A stretch of 61,330 nt of DNA, from positions 1-61,330 of the forward strand of contig PMZR01000139.1 of NCBI GenBank assembly GCA_003170135.1, read 5' to 3'. The DNA comes from Acidobacteriota bacterium (GTDB taxonomy: Bacteria > Acidobacteriota > Vicinamibacteria > Vicinamibacterales > Fen-181). The notes beneath the pieces were generated by a model. The model worked only from the letters and a program-made list of their open reading frames with translations, searched no databases and was not told where the DNA came from. Each line of letters begins with the position of its first letter. Within the stretch, counting starts at the first letter, position 1. A program made the translations under genes and the position numbers. Shown here one piece after another: positions 8,370-17,189 of this stretch.

Positions 8370-9527
8370 CTATGGCAACGCCGGCGCGAGACTTCGAAGC
8401 CGCTCGACCACGGCAGGCAGCACGTCGAGCAGGCGATCGACATCGCGTTCCGTATTCGACACGCCGAGGCTGAAGCGGATGGAACTCTGCGCGCGGTGAC
8501 TGGACAGGCCCATCGCCTTGAGGACGTGCGACGGTTCGAGCGTGCCCGACGAGCAGGCCGAGCCCGTGGAGACCGCGATGCCCTCGAGGTCGAGCGCGAT
8601 GAGCAGCGATTCGGCTTCGACCCCCGCGAAACTGATGTTGGTCGTGTTCGGGACGCGCCGACCGCGCGCGCCGTTCACGTCGGTGCCCGGTACCCGGGCG
8701 AGCACGCCCTCTTCCAGCCGGTTGCGCAACGCGGCGACGCGCGCGCCCTCGTGCTCCAGGCGTGCCGCTGCAAGATCGGCGGCCACGCCGAACCCGACGA
8801 TCCCCGGCACGTTCTCGGTGCCGGGGCGTCGGTTGCGTTCCTGCCGGCCGCCCGTGAGGACAGGCGCCAGGCGTACGCCGCGGCGGATCCAGAGCGCGCC
8901 GACGCCCTTCGGGCCGTACAGTTTGTGCGCCGAGAACGAGGCCAGATCGACGCCGAGCGCACGCACGTCCACCGGGATCTTGCCGGCAGACTGCACGGCG
9001 TCGGTGTGGAAGACCGCGCCGCGCTCGTGCGCGATCGCGCACAACTCGGCGATCGGCTGGATCGTTCCCACCTCGTTGTTTGCGTGCATCACCGACACGA
9101 CGGCTGTCTCAGCCGTCAAGGCATCGCGAAGGCAATCGGGCGACAGGATGCCGGTCGCGTCCAGCGGCAACACGGTCGTGGCGAATCCCGCGCGCGCCAG
9201 CGCCTTGACCGTATTCAGGACCGCTTCATGTTCGAATGCCGCCGCGATGACGTGGCGGCGGTCCGCTTCGGCCGCAACGGCGGCCGCGCCACGCAGCGCG
9301 AGGTTGTCCGCCTCGGTGCCGCCGCTCGTGAAGACGACTTCCGACGATTCGGCGCCGATGAGGCCGGCGACCGCCGATCGCGCCGCGTCGAGCGACGCCT
9401 TGGCACGCTGGCCGTCATGGTGCACGCTCGACGGATTTCCGAATGCGTCGCGGCTGGCGGCGACCATCGCGTCGACCACCTCGGGGGCGGGCGGCGTCGT
9501 CGCGTTGTAGTCGAAGTAGAGTCTCAC
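8370..9527 (-). CDS. cysteine desulfurase (IscS/NifS class V aminotransferase fold)
   Basis: This PLP enzyme converts cysteine to alanine and a protein-bound persulfide. It has the N-terminal YFDYNATTP, the PLP-binding histidine region EHEAVLNT, the Schiff-base lysine in SAHKLYGPKG, and the catalytic Cys in GSACSSGTLEPSH. GTG at 9527 is chosen because GGGGAGG (9538-9544 on the complementary strand) lies ten bases upstream and the product then starts VRLYFDYNATTP. A longer reading to 9602 adds a proline-rich stretch unlike the family. It is the first gene of a pair with mnmA, so a role in tRNA thiolation, and perhaps Fe-S assembly, is inferred. Confidence 0.92.
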   Translation of the reverse strand: MRLYFDYNATTPPAPEVVDAMVAASRDAFGNPSSVHHDGQRAKASLDAARSAVAGLIGAESSEVVFTSGGTEADNLALRGAAAVAAEADRRHVIAAAFEHEAVLNTVKALARAGFATTVLPLDATGILSPDCLRDALTAETAVVSVMHANNEVGTIQPIAELCAIAHERGAVFHTDAVQSAGKIPVDVRALGVDLASFSAHKLYGPKGVGALWIRRGVRLAPVLTGGRQERNRRPGTENVPGIVGFGVAADLAAARLEHEGARVAALRNRLEEGVLARVPGTDVNGARGRRVPNTTNISFAGVEAESLLIALDLEGIAVSTGSACSSGTLEPSHVLKAMGLSSHRAQSSIRFSLGVSNTERDVDRLLDVLPAVVERLRSLAPALP

Positions 9528-9643
9528 GGCGACAGGGCCTCCCCACACCTGCCGGCGGGCGGCCGCCGGGGGTGGCGCGAAAGACTTGCATCGGGACGGC
9601 AATCGATCATAGCATTGCCTCTAACCCCCGGCAATAAAAGGAC

Positions 9644-9673
9644 TAGACAACGCTCGACCGCGTTCCGTATACT
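9644..9673 (+). promoter_or_regulatory. candidate sigma70-type promoter for the bactofilin gene
   Basis: TAGACA (9644-9649) and TATACT (9668-9673) are separated by 18 bases in the spacer between the divergent cysteine desulfurase and bactofilin genes. It faces the bactofilin gene with a leader of about 75 bases. Confidence 0.5.
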
Positions 9674-9754
9674 GGCCGGGCCTTTAGACTAGTCACGTCG
9701 CGTCGGCGTCCCGGCGGTTGGGTCGAATCCGTCGGGGAGACGCAGAGGTTCACG

Positions 9755-10321
9755 ATGTGGAAACGGGACGAAGTCGTGCGGCCGCCGGCCAGTGGTCGCG
9801 AAGCAACGGGTGCACCGGCGTCCCCCGGACCGCCGACGGTACCGGGTGCCCATGCAGCTCATGCACCGGAGATTGAGGCGAAGCGGCACATGGACAAAGA
9901 CGTGGTCAACATCGGCAAGTCGGTCTTCATCAAGGGCGAGCTCAACGGCAGTGAAGATCTCACGGTCGAAGGCAACGTCGAGGGCAAAATCGAACTGCGC
10001 GAGCACGTGCTGACGATCGGGCCGCACGGCAAGATCAAGGCGGAAGTGTTCGCGAAGGCCGTCATCGTCCTCGGCGAAGTCGTCGGCAATATCACCGCGA
10101 GCGAGAAGGTGGACATCCGCGACAATGGCTCGGTTGACGGCGACATCGTGTCGCCGCGCGTGGCGATTGCCGAGGGCGCGCACTTCCGCGGCAGCGTGGA
10201 TATGCAGCGGAAGGCGGCCACCCCCGGCGCGCCCGTCCCGCCATCGAAGCCCGAGGTCAAGGCCGCGGCGCCGTCTCCGGCCGCCAACCCGGCACCCGGC
10301 GGGCAGCGTCTCGGCGTCTAG
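9755..10321 (+). CDS. bactofilin (polymer-forming cytoskeletal protein)
   Basis: The central region, about residues 50-150, is a run of short beta-helical rungs of the DUF583/bactofilin type. Examples are IKGELNGSEDLTVEGNVEG, followed by ITASEKVDIRDNGSVDGDI and VAIAEGAHFRGSVDM. Flanking Pro/Ala-rich disordered tails at both ends are also characteristic. Bactofilins self-assemble without nucleotides and scaffold cell-wall or polarity proteins at the membrane. At 188 residues it is of normal size. No M23 peptidase partner is adjacent. The next gene encodes a methyltransferase-like protein, 71 bases downstream. Confidence 0.92.
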   Translation: MWKRDEVVRPPASGREATGAPASPGPPTVPGAHAAHAPEIEAKRHMDKDVVNIGKSVFIKGELNGSEDLTVEGNVEGKIELREHVLTIGPHGKIKAEVFAKAVIVLGEVVGNITASEKVDIRDNGSVDGDIVSPRVAIAEGAHFRGSVDMQRKAATPGAPVPPSKPEVKAAAPSPAANPAPGGQRLGV

Positions 10322-10392
10322 CAGATCAACATGCGTGTCGCGCCTGCGTTGTGCGGGACGCGGCACGCGTGTCCTTCCCGTGAGGAGCGTCT

Positions 10393-11094
10393 TTGTCGGG
10401 CGGCGACAAGGTTCGGAATCTCGGCGGCTTCCTTTCACGCCTCGGGACGCATCGGCAGGCCGACGGGGAGCGGCCGGCCGCGCCGTCTGCCGGCGACGCC
10501 GACGAGGGGGCGCTCGTCGCGACCAAGGCGCTGCGCAAGTTCCTCACCTACCTCGGCACCCGCCCCGCGCCCGTCCTGCTGGATCTCGGGCCGGTGGTCG
10601 GATCGAACGTCACGTTCTTCGGCGAACAGCTGAACTGCAAGGTCTACATCGAGGACATCTTCGCCGACCTCGACCGGCACCTGCGCGGCGAGAAGCTGGA
10701 TGAGTTCCCGGCGTTCCTGTCGCGGCGGTTCACGCTCGCCGAGGGCGCGGTGGACGGCGTGCTGTTGTGGGACCTGTACGACTATCTGGATCGCCCGGCG
10801 GCGCAGGCGCTCTCGGCCGCGCTCGTGCGGATGTTGCGCACCGATGGCGCGCTGCTCGGGTTCTTCGGCAGCGTCACCCAGGGCGCGAAGGGCTTCACGA
10901 AATTCGTGGTCGTGGACGAGGGGCATGTCCGGCATCGTCCCTATCCGTCGGCGGCGGTCCGCCAGCGTTCGCCGCAGAACCGCGACATCATCAAGATGTT
11001 CGAGGGGCTGCGCGTGTCGGATTCCTTCCTGCTGCAGAACAACCTGCGCGAGATCCTCTTCCGCAAGGGCGGCGGCGGCCGGCCGGTAATCTAA
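10393..11094 (+). CDS. class I SAM-methyltransferase-like protein
   Basis: The 233-residue product has a Rossmann-like pattern: VLLDLGPVVGSNVTFF as motif I (with GPVVG instead of a strict GxGxG), CKVYIEDIFADL as the acidic second strand, GVLLWDLYDYLDRPAAQAL as motif IV, and DGALLGFFGS. This suggests a SAM-dependent methyltransferase fold, but no substrate can be named. The start is TTG 10393, supported by GAGGAG at 10382-10387. Genes of this type often sit beside bactofilins in my recollection of Acidobacteria genomes, but that link is inference. An altered motif I leaves open a non-catalytic role. Confidence 0.6.
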   Translation: MSGGDKVRNLGGFLSRLGTHRQADGERPAAPSAGDADEGALVATKALRKFLTYLGTRPAPVLLDLGPVVGSNVTFFGEQLNCKVYIEDIFADLDRHLRGEKLDEFPAFLSRRFTLAEGAVDGVLLWDLYDYLDRPAAQALSAALVRMLRTDGALLGFFGSVTQGAKGFTKFVVVDEGHVRHRPYPSAAVRQRSPQNRDIIKMFEGLRVSDSFLLQNNLREILFRKGGGGRPVI

Positions 11095-11099
11095 GCCGC

Positions 11100-11180
11100 C
11101 GATTCACGTCGCACGTCGCACCAAGCACCAAGCACCAGCACCCCGCACTTCGCACCCCGCACTCCGCAGCTACTCCCCCC
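11100..11180. repeat. word-like intergenic repeat, CACCAAGCACC type
   Basis: The spacer between the methyltransferase-like and SAM-hydrolase genes is built from imperfect copies of GCACC/GCACTTC words, for example CACCAAGCACCAAGCACCAG followed by CACCCCGCACTTCGCACCCC. It is not coding and has no clear hairpin. It is one of several such low-complexity spacers in this window, each with its own motif. Confidence 0.6.
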
Positions 11181-11207
11181 CGGCGCCCTCTGCGGTTAGA
11201 ATCGGGC

Positions 11208-12035
11208 ATGCCTCGACCGATCATCGCCCTGCTGACCGACTTCGGCCTGCGCGATCACTACGTCGCGTCGATGAAGGCCATCGTGCTCGGCATCGCGCCC
11301 GAGGTCACCTTCGTCGACATCACGCACGACATCGCGCCGCAGGACGTCCTGTCGGCCGCCCTCGAACTGGCGGCCTGTTACGGCGACTTTCCGCCCGGCG
11401 CGATCTTCCTCGCCGTCGTCGATCCGGGCGTCGGCACCGCGCGCCGGCCGATCGCCGCGAGCGCGGGCGGTCGGTTCTTCGTCGCGCCTGACAATGGCAT
11501 TCTGGCTCCCGTGCTCGAGCAGCAGGCGACGCCACTCCTTGTCGAGTTGACCAACCCCGCCTACGCGCGTCCCACCATCAGTTCTACGTTCGAGGGGCGC
11601 GACCGGTTTGCGCCCGCGGCCGCATGGCTGGCGCGGGGCACGGACATCCGGGCTCTCGGGCCCCCGCTCGCCGCGTGTGCGCGCCTGGACGTTCCACAAC
11701 CGAGCGTCGGCGACCGCGCCGTCGCCGGCGAGATCCTGAAGGTCGATCGGTTCGGCAACCTGATCTCGAACATCCCGCGCCGCCTGCTCGACGCGGTGTC
11801 GCGCGACGGGCCGCCCATCGTCCACGCTGGCGGGCACGATGTCACAGGGGTCGTAAAGACTTACGCCGCCATCCCGCGTCGTGCCGTGTGCGCGCTCGTC
11901 GGCAGTGGCGGGTACGTCGAGATTGCGGCCAACGGTGACAGCGCCGCGAAACTGCTCGGTCTCGCGCGCGGTGCGCGTATCGTCGTCGCCGCCGATCGGG
12001 CGGCGTGCGCGGCGCTGGACGAGCCGCGCGCGTGA
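11208..12035 (+). CDS. S-adenosyl-L-methionine hydrolase/hydroxide adenosyltransferase (DUF62 family)
   Basis: The protein starts PRPIIALLTDFGLRDHYVASMK and contains ITHDIAPQDV, VVDPGVGTARRPIA and APDNGIL, followed by DRFGNLISNI. All are hallmarks of the SAM hydroxide adenosyltransferase family, related to fluorinases. Members split SAM into adenosine and methionine using water. The conserved Asp, Arg and His residues for water activation lie in the DPGVGTxRR and THDI segments. At 275 residues it is full length. ATG 11208 is the only start that fits. A repeat spacer separates it from the preceding gene. Confidence 0.9.
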   Translation: MPRPIIALLTDFGLRDHYVASMKAIVLGIAPEVTFVDITHDIAPQDVLSAALELAACYGDFPPGAIFLAVVDPGVGTARRPIAASAGGRFFVAPDNGILAPVLEQQATPLLVELTNPAYARPTISSTFEGRDRFAPAAAWLARGTDIRALGPPLAACARLDVPQPSVGDRAVAGEILKVDRFGNLISNIPRRLLDAVSRDGPPIVHAGGHDVTGVVKTYAAIPRRAVCALVGSGGYVEIAANGDSAAKLLGLARGARIVVAADRAACAALDEPRA

Positions 12036-12059
12036 TTGTCGCTCGGTTGGGCTTGTGGT

Positions 12060-12150
12060 ACTGTCAATCGCGTTGGCAGTTTGCAGTTGGCAGTCGGGAG
12101 TTGGCAGGCGGCTGCCTGCTCCCTGATCCCGAACCCTCGTCCCTGCTTTC
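12060..12150. repeat. word-like intergenic repeat, GTTGGCAGT type, with small hairpin
   Basis: Between the SAM hydrolase and acyl-CoA dehydrogenase genes the sequence repeats TTGGCAGT/TTGCAGT words. It then turns into a short hairpin (GCAGGC-GGCT-GCCTGC near 12106) and a CCCTGATCCCGAACCC run. An open frame continues through it into the downstream gene, but this stretch is spacer, not protein. Confidence 0.5.
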
Positions 12151-12155
12151 TCTTT

Positions 12156-13358
12156 ATGGACTTCGAACTCTCCGACGAACAACGGCTCGTGGAGCAATCG
12201 GTGCGCGAGTGGGGCGCCCGAGAGGTTGCCCCGCGCATCCATGATCTGGATCGCGCTCACCAGTTCGATCCGGCGATTCTGCCGCAGATGGCCGCGCTCG
12301 GACTGCTCGGCATCTCGGTTCCCGCGCAGTACGGCGGCGCGGGGATGGACTACATCAGCCTCGGCATTGCCTGCGAGGAACTGGAGTACGTGGACACCTC
12401 GCTGCGCGTGATCATGTCGGTGCACGCCGGCCTCAATTGCCTGACGCTCCTCGCGTGGGGCACCGAGGACCAGAAGCGGCGCTACCTGGTGCCGCAGGCG
12501 CAGGGGCAGCAGGTGGCAACCTACGGGCTGACGGAGCCGGCAGCGGGGAGCGACGTGCGCGGCATCCAGACGGTGGCGGTGAAGGACGGCGCCCGCTACC
12601 GGCTCACCGGCGAGAAGATGTGGATCTCGCTGGCGGATGTCGCCGACAACTTCCTCGTCTTCGCGTGGAGCGATCTCGACAAGAAGCGCCAGCGCGATCC
12701 CTCCGGGCTCAGTGCCTTCATCGTCGAACGCCGCTTCCCCGGTTTTTCGAGCGGGACGATGAAGGAGAAATGGGGAATCCTGGCGGGGAACACGGGCTTC
12801 TTCAAGCTGGACGAGGTGGAAGTGCCCGAGGAGAACCTGGTCGGGCGGCCTGGCGAAGGCTTCAAGATCGCGATGTTCGCGCTCGACCAGGGCCGGTACA
12901 CGGTCGCGGCGGGCGCCACCGGGCTCATCCGGGCGTGCCGCGACGCGAGCACCAAGTACGCGAAGGAGCGGCGGACCTTCGGCGTCGAGATCGGGCAGCA
13001 CCAGCTCGTGAAAGAGATGATCGCGCAGATGGAGTCGGACTACCAGGCGGCCCGCTTGTTGTACCTGCGGGCCGGCTGGCTCAAGAACCGCGGCGAGCGA
13101 TGCACACGTGAGACGGGCCTGGCCAAGTGGTTCGCGACCGTGGCGTCCGAGCGGGCCGCGGGCGACGCCGTGCAGGTGCACGGCGCCAACGGGTACTCCG
13201 ACGAGTACCCCGTCGGCCGCTTCTATCGCAACTCGAAGGGCGCGGTCATCTACGAGGGGACCCGCGAGATCCACAAGGTGATGCAGGCTGACTACGTGCT
13301 CGGGTACCGCGTCGATCGGGCCACCCGCTGTCAGCTGCCCCCGTATCCCGCGAAGTAG
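12156..13358 (+). CDS. acyl-CoA dehydrogenase
   Basis: This FAD enzyme oxidises acyl-CoA to 2-enoyl-CoA. ATG 12156 gives the standard MDFELSDEQRLVEQSVREW start. The flavin-binding YGLTEPAAGSDVRG and MWISLADVADNF segments are in the middle domain. The C-terminal helical domain carries QVHGANGYSDEYPVGRFYRNSK and the catalytic glutamate in IYEGTREI. Length is 400 residues. Best resemblance is to short-chain or glutaryl-type members, but substrate chain length cannot be read from motifs. No other beta-oxidation gene is adjacent. Confidence 0.92.
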   Translation: MDFELSDEQRLVEQSVREWGAREVAPRIHDLDRAHQFDPAILPQMAALGLLGISVPAQYGGAGMDYISLGIACEELEYVDTSLRVIMSVHAGLNCLTLLAWGTEDQKRRYLVPQAQGQQVATYGLTEPAAGSDVRGIQTVAVKDGARYRLTGEKMWISLADVADNFLVFAWSDLDKKRQRDPSGLSAFIVERRFPGFSSGTMKEKWGILAGNTGFFKLDEVEVPEENLVGRPGEGFKIAMFALDQGRYTVAAGATGLIRACRDASTKYAKERRTFGVEIGQHQLVKEMIAQMESDYQAARLLYLRAGWLKNRGERCTRETGLAKWFATVASERAAGDAVQVHGANGYSDEYPVGRFYRNSKGAVIYEGTREIHKVMQADYVLGYRVDRATRCQLPPYPAK

Positions 13359-13394
13359 GCCCGAGCGTCAGCGTCGCCCCCCTGGAGCGCCTTC

Positions 13395-14393
13395 ATGCTC
13401 GATTCCGATCTGTCCCTGGAATTCCTCCGCGTCGTCGAGCGTGCTGCGATCGCCTCCGCCGAGACGATGGGCCAGGGCGACGGGATGAAGTCCGACCGGG
13501 CGGCGGTCGAGGCGATGCGGCAGGAGCTCGACTCGGTGCCCATCGACGGCACGATCGTCATCGGCGAGGGCGAACGGGACAAGGCGCCGATGCTCTTCAT
13601 CGGGGAGAAGGTCGGCATCGTCAACCTGTCCCCCGGGGAGCAGCGGGCGCGGCGCGTAGTCTCGGTCGATATCGCGGTCGATCCGCTCGAAGGCACCAAC
13701 CTGTGCACGACAGGCGCGGGCAACGCGATCACGGTCCTCGCGGCGTCGGAACGCGGCGGCCTCCTGCACGCGCCCGACCTGTACATGGAGAAGCTGGTCG
13801 TGGGGCCGTCGTCGAAGCACGCGGTGCACCTCGATGCGTCCGTCGCCGAGAATCTGAAGGCGATGGCCGTGTGCCTGGACCGTGACGTGAAGGACCTGGT
13901 CGTTGTCGTGCTGGAGCGCGACCGGCACGAATGGCTGATCGAGGAGATCCGCTCGGCCGGCGCGCGGATCCGGCTGATTGCCGACGGGGATCTGTCCGCG
14001 GGCATCGCGGCCGCGGTTGCCGGAAGCGGTGTGCATGCCGTGATGGGCACGGGCGGCGCGCCCGAGGGTGTGCTGACGGCTGCAGCGATGCGCTGTCTGA
14101 ACGGTGAGATCTTCGGCCGGCTCGTGGTGCGCAACGCGCAGGACGAGGCGCGGTGTCGCGCGATGGGCATCAAGGACACGAAGCGCGTCTACACGTCGGC
14201 GGATCTCGCCTCGGGACGCGCGATCATCTTTGCCGCGACCGGCGTGACCGACGGCACGCTGCTGAAGGGCGTGCGGTTCTTCGGCGACGGCACGCGGACC
14301 GCGTCGCTCATCATGCAGACCGAGCCCCATCGCATCCGCTTCGTCGACAGCATCTACGTCACCAACGACGAGAACGTGAAGATCCGGTTCTGA
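13395..14393 (+). CDS. glpX: class II fructose-1,6-bisphosphatase (GlpX)
   Basis: The product dephosphorylates fructose-1,6-bisphosphate in gluconeogenesis. It shows MLDSDLSLEFLRVVERAA, GQGDGMKSDRAAVEAMR, the metal-binding GTIVIGEGERDKAPML and SVDIAVDPLEGTNL. The MGTGGAPEGVLTAAAMRCL phosphate-binding segment follows. All are strong GlpX signatures. Length is 332 residues. It lies 36 bases after the acyl-CoA dehydrogenase and is probably cotranscribed with it. Confidence 0.95.
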   Translation: MLDSDLSLEFLRVVERAAIASAETMGQGDGMKSDRAAVEAMRQELDSVPIDGTIVIGEGERDKAPMLFIGEKVGIVNLSPGEQRARRVVSVDIAVDPLEGTNLCTTGAGNAITVLAASERGGLLHAPDLYMEKLVVGPSSKHAVHLDASVAENLKAMAVCLDRDVKDLVVVVLERDRHEWLIEEIRSAGARIRLIADGDLSAGIAAAVAGSGVHAVMGTGGAPEGVLTAAAMRCLNGEIFGRLVVRNAQDEARCRAMGIKDTKRVYTSADLASGRAIIFAATGVTDGTLLKGVRFFGDGTRTASLIMQTEPHRIRFVDSIYVTNDENVKIRF

Positions 14394-14440
14394 ACGGGGA
14401 CCACGCTGACTCCTGACTCCCGACCCGAGGCTTCGGGCCC

Positions 14441-15670
14441 GTGACCTCGACCGCCACCCTCGAACCCGGCGCCGCGAACGCGGCCGCGTCGTGGCGTCGC
14501 AACCAGTTTGCCGTCACCGTCGCCAGTTTCGTCGGTTTCACGGGCTTCACGCTCGTGATGCCGTTCCTGCCGCTCTACATCGGGCAACTCGGCGTCACCG
14601 ACGTCGGCGAGGTCGCCGTGTGGACGGGGCTGTGCCTCGGCATCAGCCCGGCCGTGACGGCGCTGCTGTCGCCGCTCTGGGGCCGCGTCGCCGATCGGTT
14701 CGGCCGCAAGCTGCTCGTCGAGCGGTCGCTCATCAGCTTTGTCGTGATCATGGCGGCGACCGCGTACGCCACGCGGCCCTGGCACGTGTTCGCGCTGCGC
14801 ACGTTGCAGGGAGTCTTCGCCGGGTACGGCGGGTTGACGCTGGCCATGGCCGCCGAATCGGCGCCGCGCGAGCGCATGGCCTCCGCGATCGGCATGGTGC
14901 AGACCGCGCAGCGCCTTGGTCCGGCGCTTGGGCCGGTCATCGGCGGCGTGATGGCCGGCATCGTCGGACTGCGCCGCGCCTTCTTCGTGACGGCGGGCTT
15001 CTATGGCGTGGCGTTCCTGGTGGTGCTGTTCTTCTATCACGAGGAGGCCCGTCGGCCGGGCGGGCGACTGCCTGCCGCCGGGGCGCCGACGTTTTGCGGC
15101 GTCCTGCGGCTCGAGAATTTCTGCCTGCTGATGGCCGCCTTGTTCGGCCTGCAATGGGCCGATCGCAGCCTCGGTCCCGTGCTGCCGCTTCATGTGGCGG
15201 CGCTCGGCGTTTCCGCGCCGCGTGTCGCGCTCATCTCGGGGGTGCTCTTCTCGCTGGTGGCGGCCACGGGCGCGCTCGGCCATCACTTGTGCGGCCGCTT
15301 CATCAAGCGGATCGGCGCGCGACGTCTCGTGGTGGCAGGCACGGTGCTTGCCGCGGCCGGGTCGGCCGGGTTCGCGGCCTTTCCCGAGTTGGTATGGCTG
15401 GCGTGCTCGCTGGCGGTGTTCGGCGTCGGCATCGGGGCCGCCATGACGGCGGCCTACACGGCGGCTGGCCTGGTCGTGCCCGAGGGGTCGCACGGCACGG
15501 CGTTCGGGCTGTTGACGGGGGCCTCGCTCACGGCCATGGCGGTTACGCCCATCTTCACCGGGTTCCTCGCCGTCGCGAGCATCCGCGCCGTGTTCGTGCT
15601 CAACGTCGTCGCGCTCGGCGTGGTCGCCGCGGTGGTCCGCCGGTGGATGACGTCGCGGGCGCACCCGTAG
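14441..15670 (+). CDS. major facilitator superfamily transporter
   Basis: The 409-residue protein has about twelve hydrophobic helices. The MFS loop 2-3 motif reads SPLWGRVADRFGRKLL, and an inter-half loop lies around residues 200-215. The first helix contains FVGFTGFTLVMPFLPLY, as in multidrug and tetracycline-type efflux permeases. Substrate unknown. The GTG start at 14441 has no obvious ribosome site. The 47-base spacer before it carries the TGACTCCTGACTCCCGAC repeat style also seen at 35985 and inside priA. It converges on the antiporter gene with 15 bases between. Confidence 0.82.
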   Translation: MTSTATLEPGAANAAASWRRNQFAVTVASFVGFTGFTLVMPFLPLYIGQLGVTDVGEVAVWTGLCLGISPAVTALLSPLWGRVADRFGRKLLVERSLISFVVIMAATAYATRPWHVFALRTLQGVFAGYGGLTLAMAAESAPRERMASAIGMVQTAQRLGPALGPVIGGVMAGIVGLRRAFFVTAGFYGVAFLVVLFFYHEEARRPGGRLPAAGAPTFCGVLRLENFCLLMAALFGLQWADRSLGPVLPLHVAALGVSAPRVALISGVLFSLVAATGALGHHLCGRFIKRIGARRLVVAGTVLAAAGSAGFAAFPELVWLACSLAVFGVGIGAAMTAAYTAAGLVVPEGSHGTAFGLLTGASLTAMAVTPIFTGFLAVASIRAVFVLNVVALGVVAAVVRRWMTSRAHP

Positions 15671-15685
15671 CGCGGCGCCGAGGGC

Positions 15686-16972
15686 CTACCGCCGCCGTCC
15701 GTGCTCTTCTTCCGGCGGCCCGCCAACCGTCTCTTCCACGATCGGCGCGTGGCGCGCGTGCCGGGGCGGGAACACGAGCCGCAGCAGCGGGGGCGTGATC
15801 ATCGTGGTGACGAGCACCATGACGACCGACGCCGAGAACACGTTCCCGCCGATGACCCCGTGCGCGAGGCCATAGCTGGCCACGATCAGGCCGACCTCGC
15901 CGCGCGAGATCATCCCGACGCCCACGCGCACCGCCTCCCGCCTCGTGAACCCCCCGACGGCCGCCAGCGCCGCGCAGCCAACCGCCTTCGTCACGATGGC
16001 CACGCTGACCAGGGCGAGCGCGAACCAGATGTCCGCGCCGAGTTCACGTGCGTTCGCCCTGAGCCCGATGCTGACGAAGAAGATGGGAACGAAGAGCGAG
16101 TACGTCAGCGGGTGGATCCCCTGGTCGATGCGCTCCTTGCGAGGGGTCCGCGCAAACAGGACGCCTGCCACGTAGGACCCGGTGATGGCCGCCATCTCGC
16201 CGATGTACTCGGCACCCCACGCGTACAGAAACGTCACGACCAGGACCAGGCCGAGCAGTCCCTGGCTCACGCCCAGGCGATCGGCCGCTCGGACGAGCGC
16301 CGGCAGGTATCGACCGCAGAAGACCGCAACCGCAAAGAAAACGGCGATGCGGAAGACGATGAGGACGAGCCCGGCCACATCCGGCCGCCCGCTGCCCCGC
16401 GCAAACGCGACCACTACCGACAGCAAAACGATGCCCATGACGTCGTCGATGACGGCGGCCCCGAGAATGACGGAGCCTTCCTTCGACCGGAGGGCGCCAA
16501 TCTCCATCAGCGTCTGCGCGGAGATGCTGACGCTGGTCGCCGTGAGAATCGTCCCGATGAAGATCCCCTGCCAGAAGAGCGGCAGGCCGAACGCGGTGGC
16601 GGTGAGTGCGCCGGCGATGAGCGGCAGGACGACCCCGCCGGCGGCCGCCCAGAACGCCACCTTGCCGACCCGGCGCATCTGGGCCAGGTCGGTCTCCATC
16701 CCCGCGATGAACATGAGGAGAATGACGCCGACCTCGGCCAGATCGGACACGATCGCGCCGAGCGGCGCCGCCGGCGCAACGCCGGACGACGGCACGGCGG
16801 CGGTAAAGATGGACCAGCCCAGCAGGTTCAGCAACGTCGGGCCGAGCAGCAGACCGGCCAGGATCTCGCCGAACACGGCCGGCTGGCCGACACGGTTCGC
16901 GGCCGCGCCCGCGAGCTTTGCGGCGGCAATGATGATGGCCAGAAGAAGGAGTAACTGCAGGCTGTGAGACAT
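15686..16972 (-). CDS. Kef-type cation/proton antiporter
   Basis: About twelve membrane segments fill the 428-residue product. CPA2/Na-H exchanger family signatures include FGEILAGLLLGPTLLNLLGW, LAEVGVILLMFIAGMETDL, TATSVSISAQTLMEIG and GAAVIDDVMGIVLLSVV. The family's ion-binding aspartates are in the IDD. A GMISRGEVGLIVASYGLA segment follows near the C-terminus. There is no cytosolic TrkA-N/C regulatory domain, so it is the transport module only. ATG 16972 is chosen because upstream frame is repeat-derived. It is divergent from tsaC across an unusual 217-base repeat region. Confidence 0.88.
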   Translation of the reverse strand: MSHSLQLLLLLAIIIAAAKLAGAAANRVGQPAVFGEILAGLLLGPTLLNLLGWSIFTAAVPSSGVAPAAPLGAIVSDLAEVGVILLMFIAGMETDLAQMRRVGKVAFWAAAGGVVLPLIAGALTATAFGLPLFWQGIFIGTILTATSVSISAQTLMEIGALRSKEGSVILGAAVIDDVMGIVLLSVVVAFARGSGRPDVAGLVLIVFRIAVFFAVAVFCGRYLPALVRAADRLGVSQGLLGLVLVVTFLYAWGAEYIGEMAAITGSYVAGVLFARTPRKERIDQGIHPLTYSLFVPIFFVSIGLRANARELGADIWFALALVSVAIVTKAVGCAALAAVGGFTRREAVRVGVGMISRGEVGLIVASYGLAHGVIGGNVFSASVVMVLVTTMITPPLLRLVFPPRHARHAPIVEETVGGPPEEEHGRRR

Positions 16973-16984
16973 CGATGATGGATT

Positions 16985-17189
16985 ATGTACGATAAAAGAG
17001 TAAAGTGCGAAGTGCGTCGTGCGAGGTGCGGAGTGCAGTGCTGTGTGCTCGGTGCGGGGTGCAGTGCTCGGTGCGGGGTGCAGTGCTCGGCGCGGGGTGC
17101 GGTGCCCGATGCAGGCAGCACACGGCACATGGTATTGCACACAGCACCGCACGTCGCACATTGCACCTCGCACATCGCACACTCTGCCG
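16985..17189. repeat. divergent control region made of GTGCGGGGTGCA words and their complement
   Basis: The spacer between the divergent antiporter and tsaC genes consists of a left half rich in GTGCGG/GTGCAG words. The right half is rich in GCACAC/CGCAC words, so the two halves are roughly complementary and could fold into a long imperfect hairpin. Three 19-base tandem copies lie inside (17045-17101). No protein is predicted. A weak open frame runs through it in three frames, which is a by-product of the repetition. Confidence 0.65.
17045..17101 (+). repeat. three tandem 19-base copies
   Basis: GTGCTCGGTGCGGGGTGCA is present twice exactly (17045-17063, 17064-17082). A third copy at 17083-17101 has two differences. 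It sits in the middle of the divergent spacer. Confidence 0.85.

Noticed and set aside
6996..9692. Plus-strand open frame of 898 codons antisense to mnmA and the cysteine desulfurase gene
   Set aside because: Its composition is Arg/Ala/Glu/Val-rich without motifs, and both genes on the opposite strand carry complete catalytic motifs. It is a high-GC shadow.
11196..13274. Minus-strand open frame of 692 codons across the SAM hydrolase and acyl-CoA dehydrogenase genes
   Set aside because: Shadow frame with no family signature; the plus-strand genes are clear.
17045..17101. Possible CRISPR array in the 19-bp repeats
   Set aside because: The copies abut without unique spacers and no cas gene is near. 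It is a simple tandem repeat.
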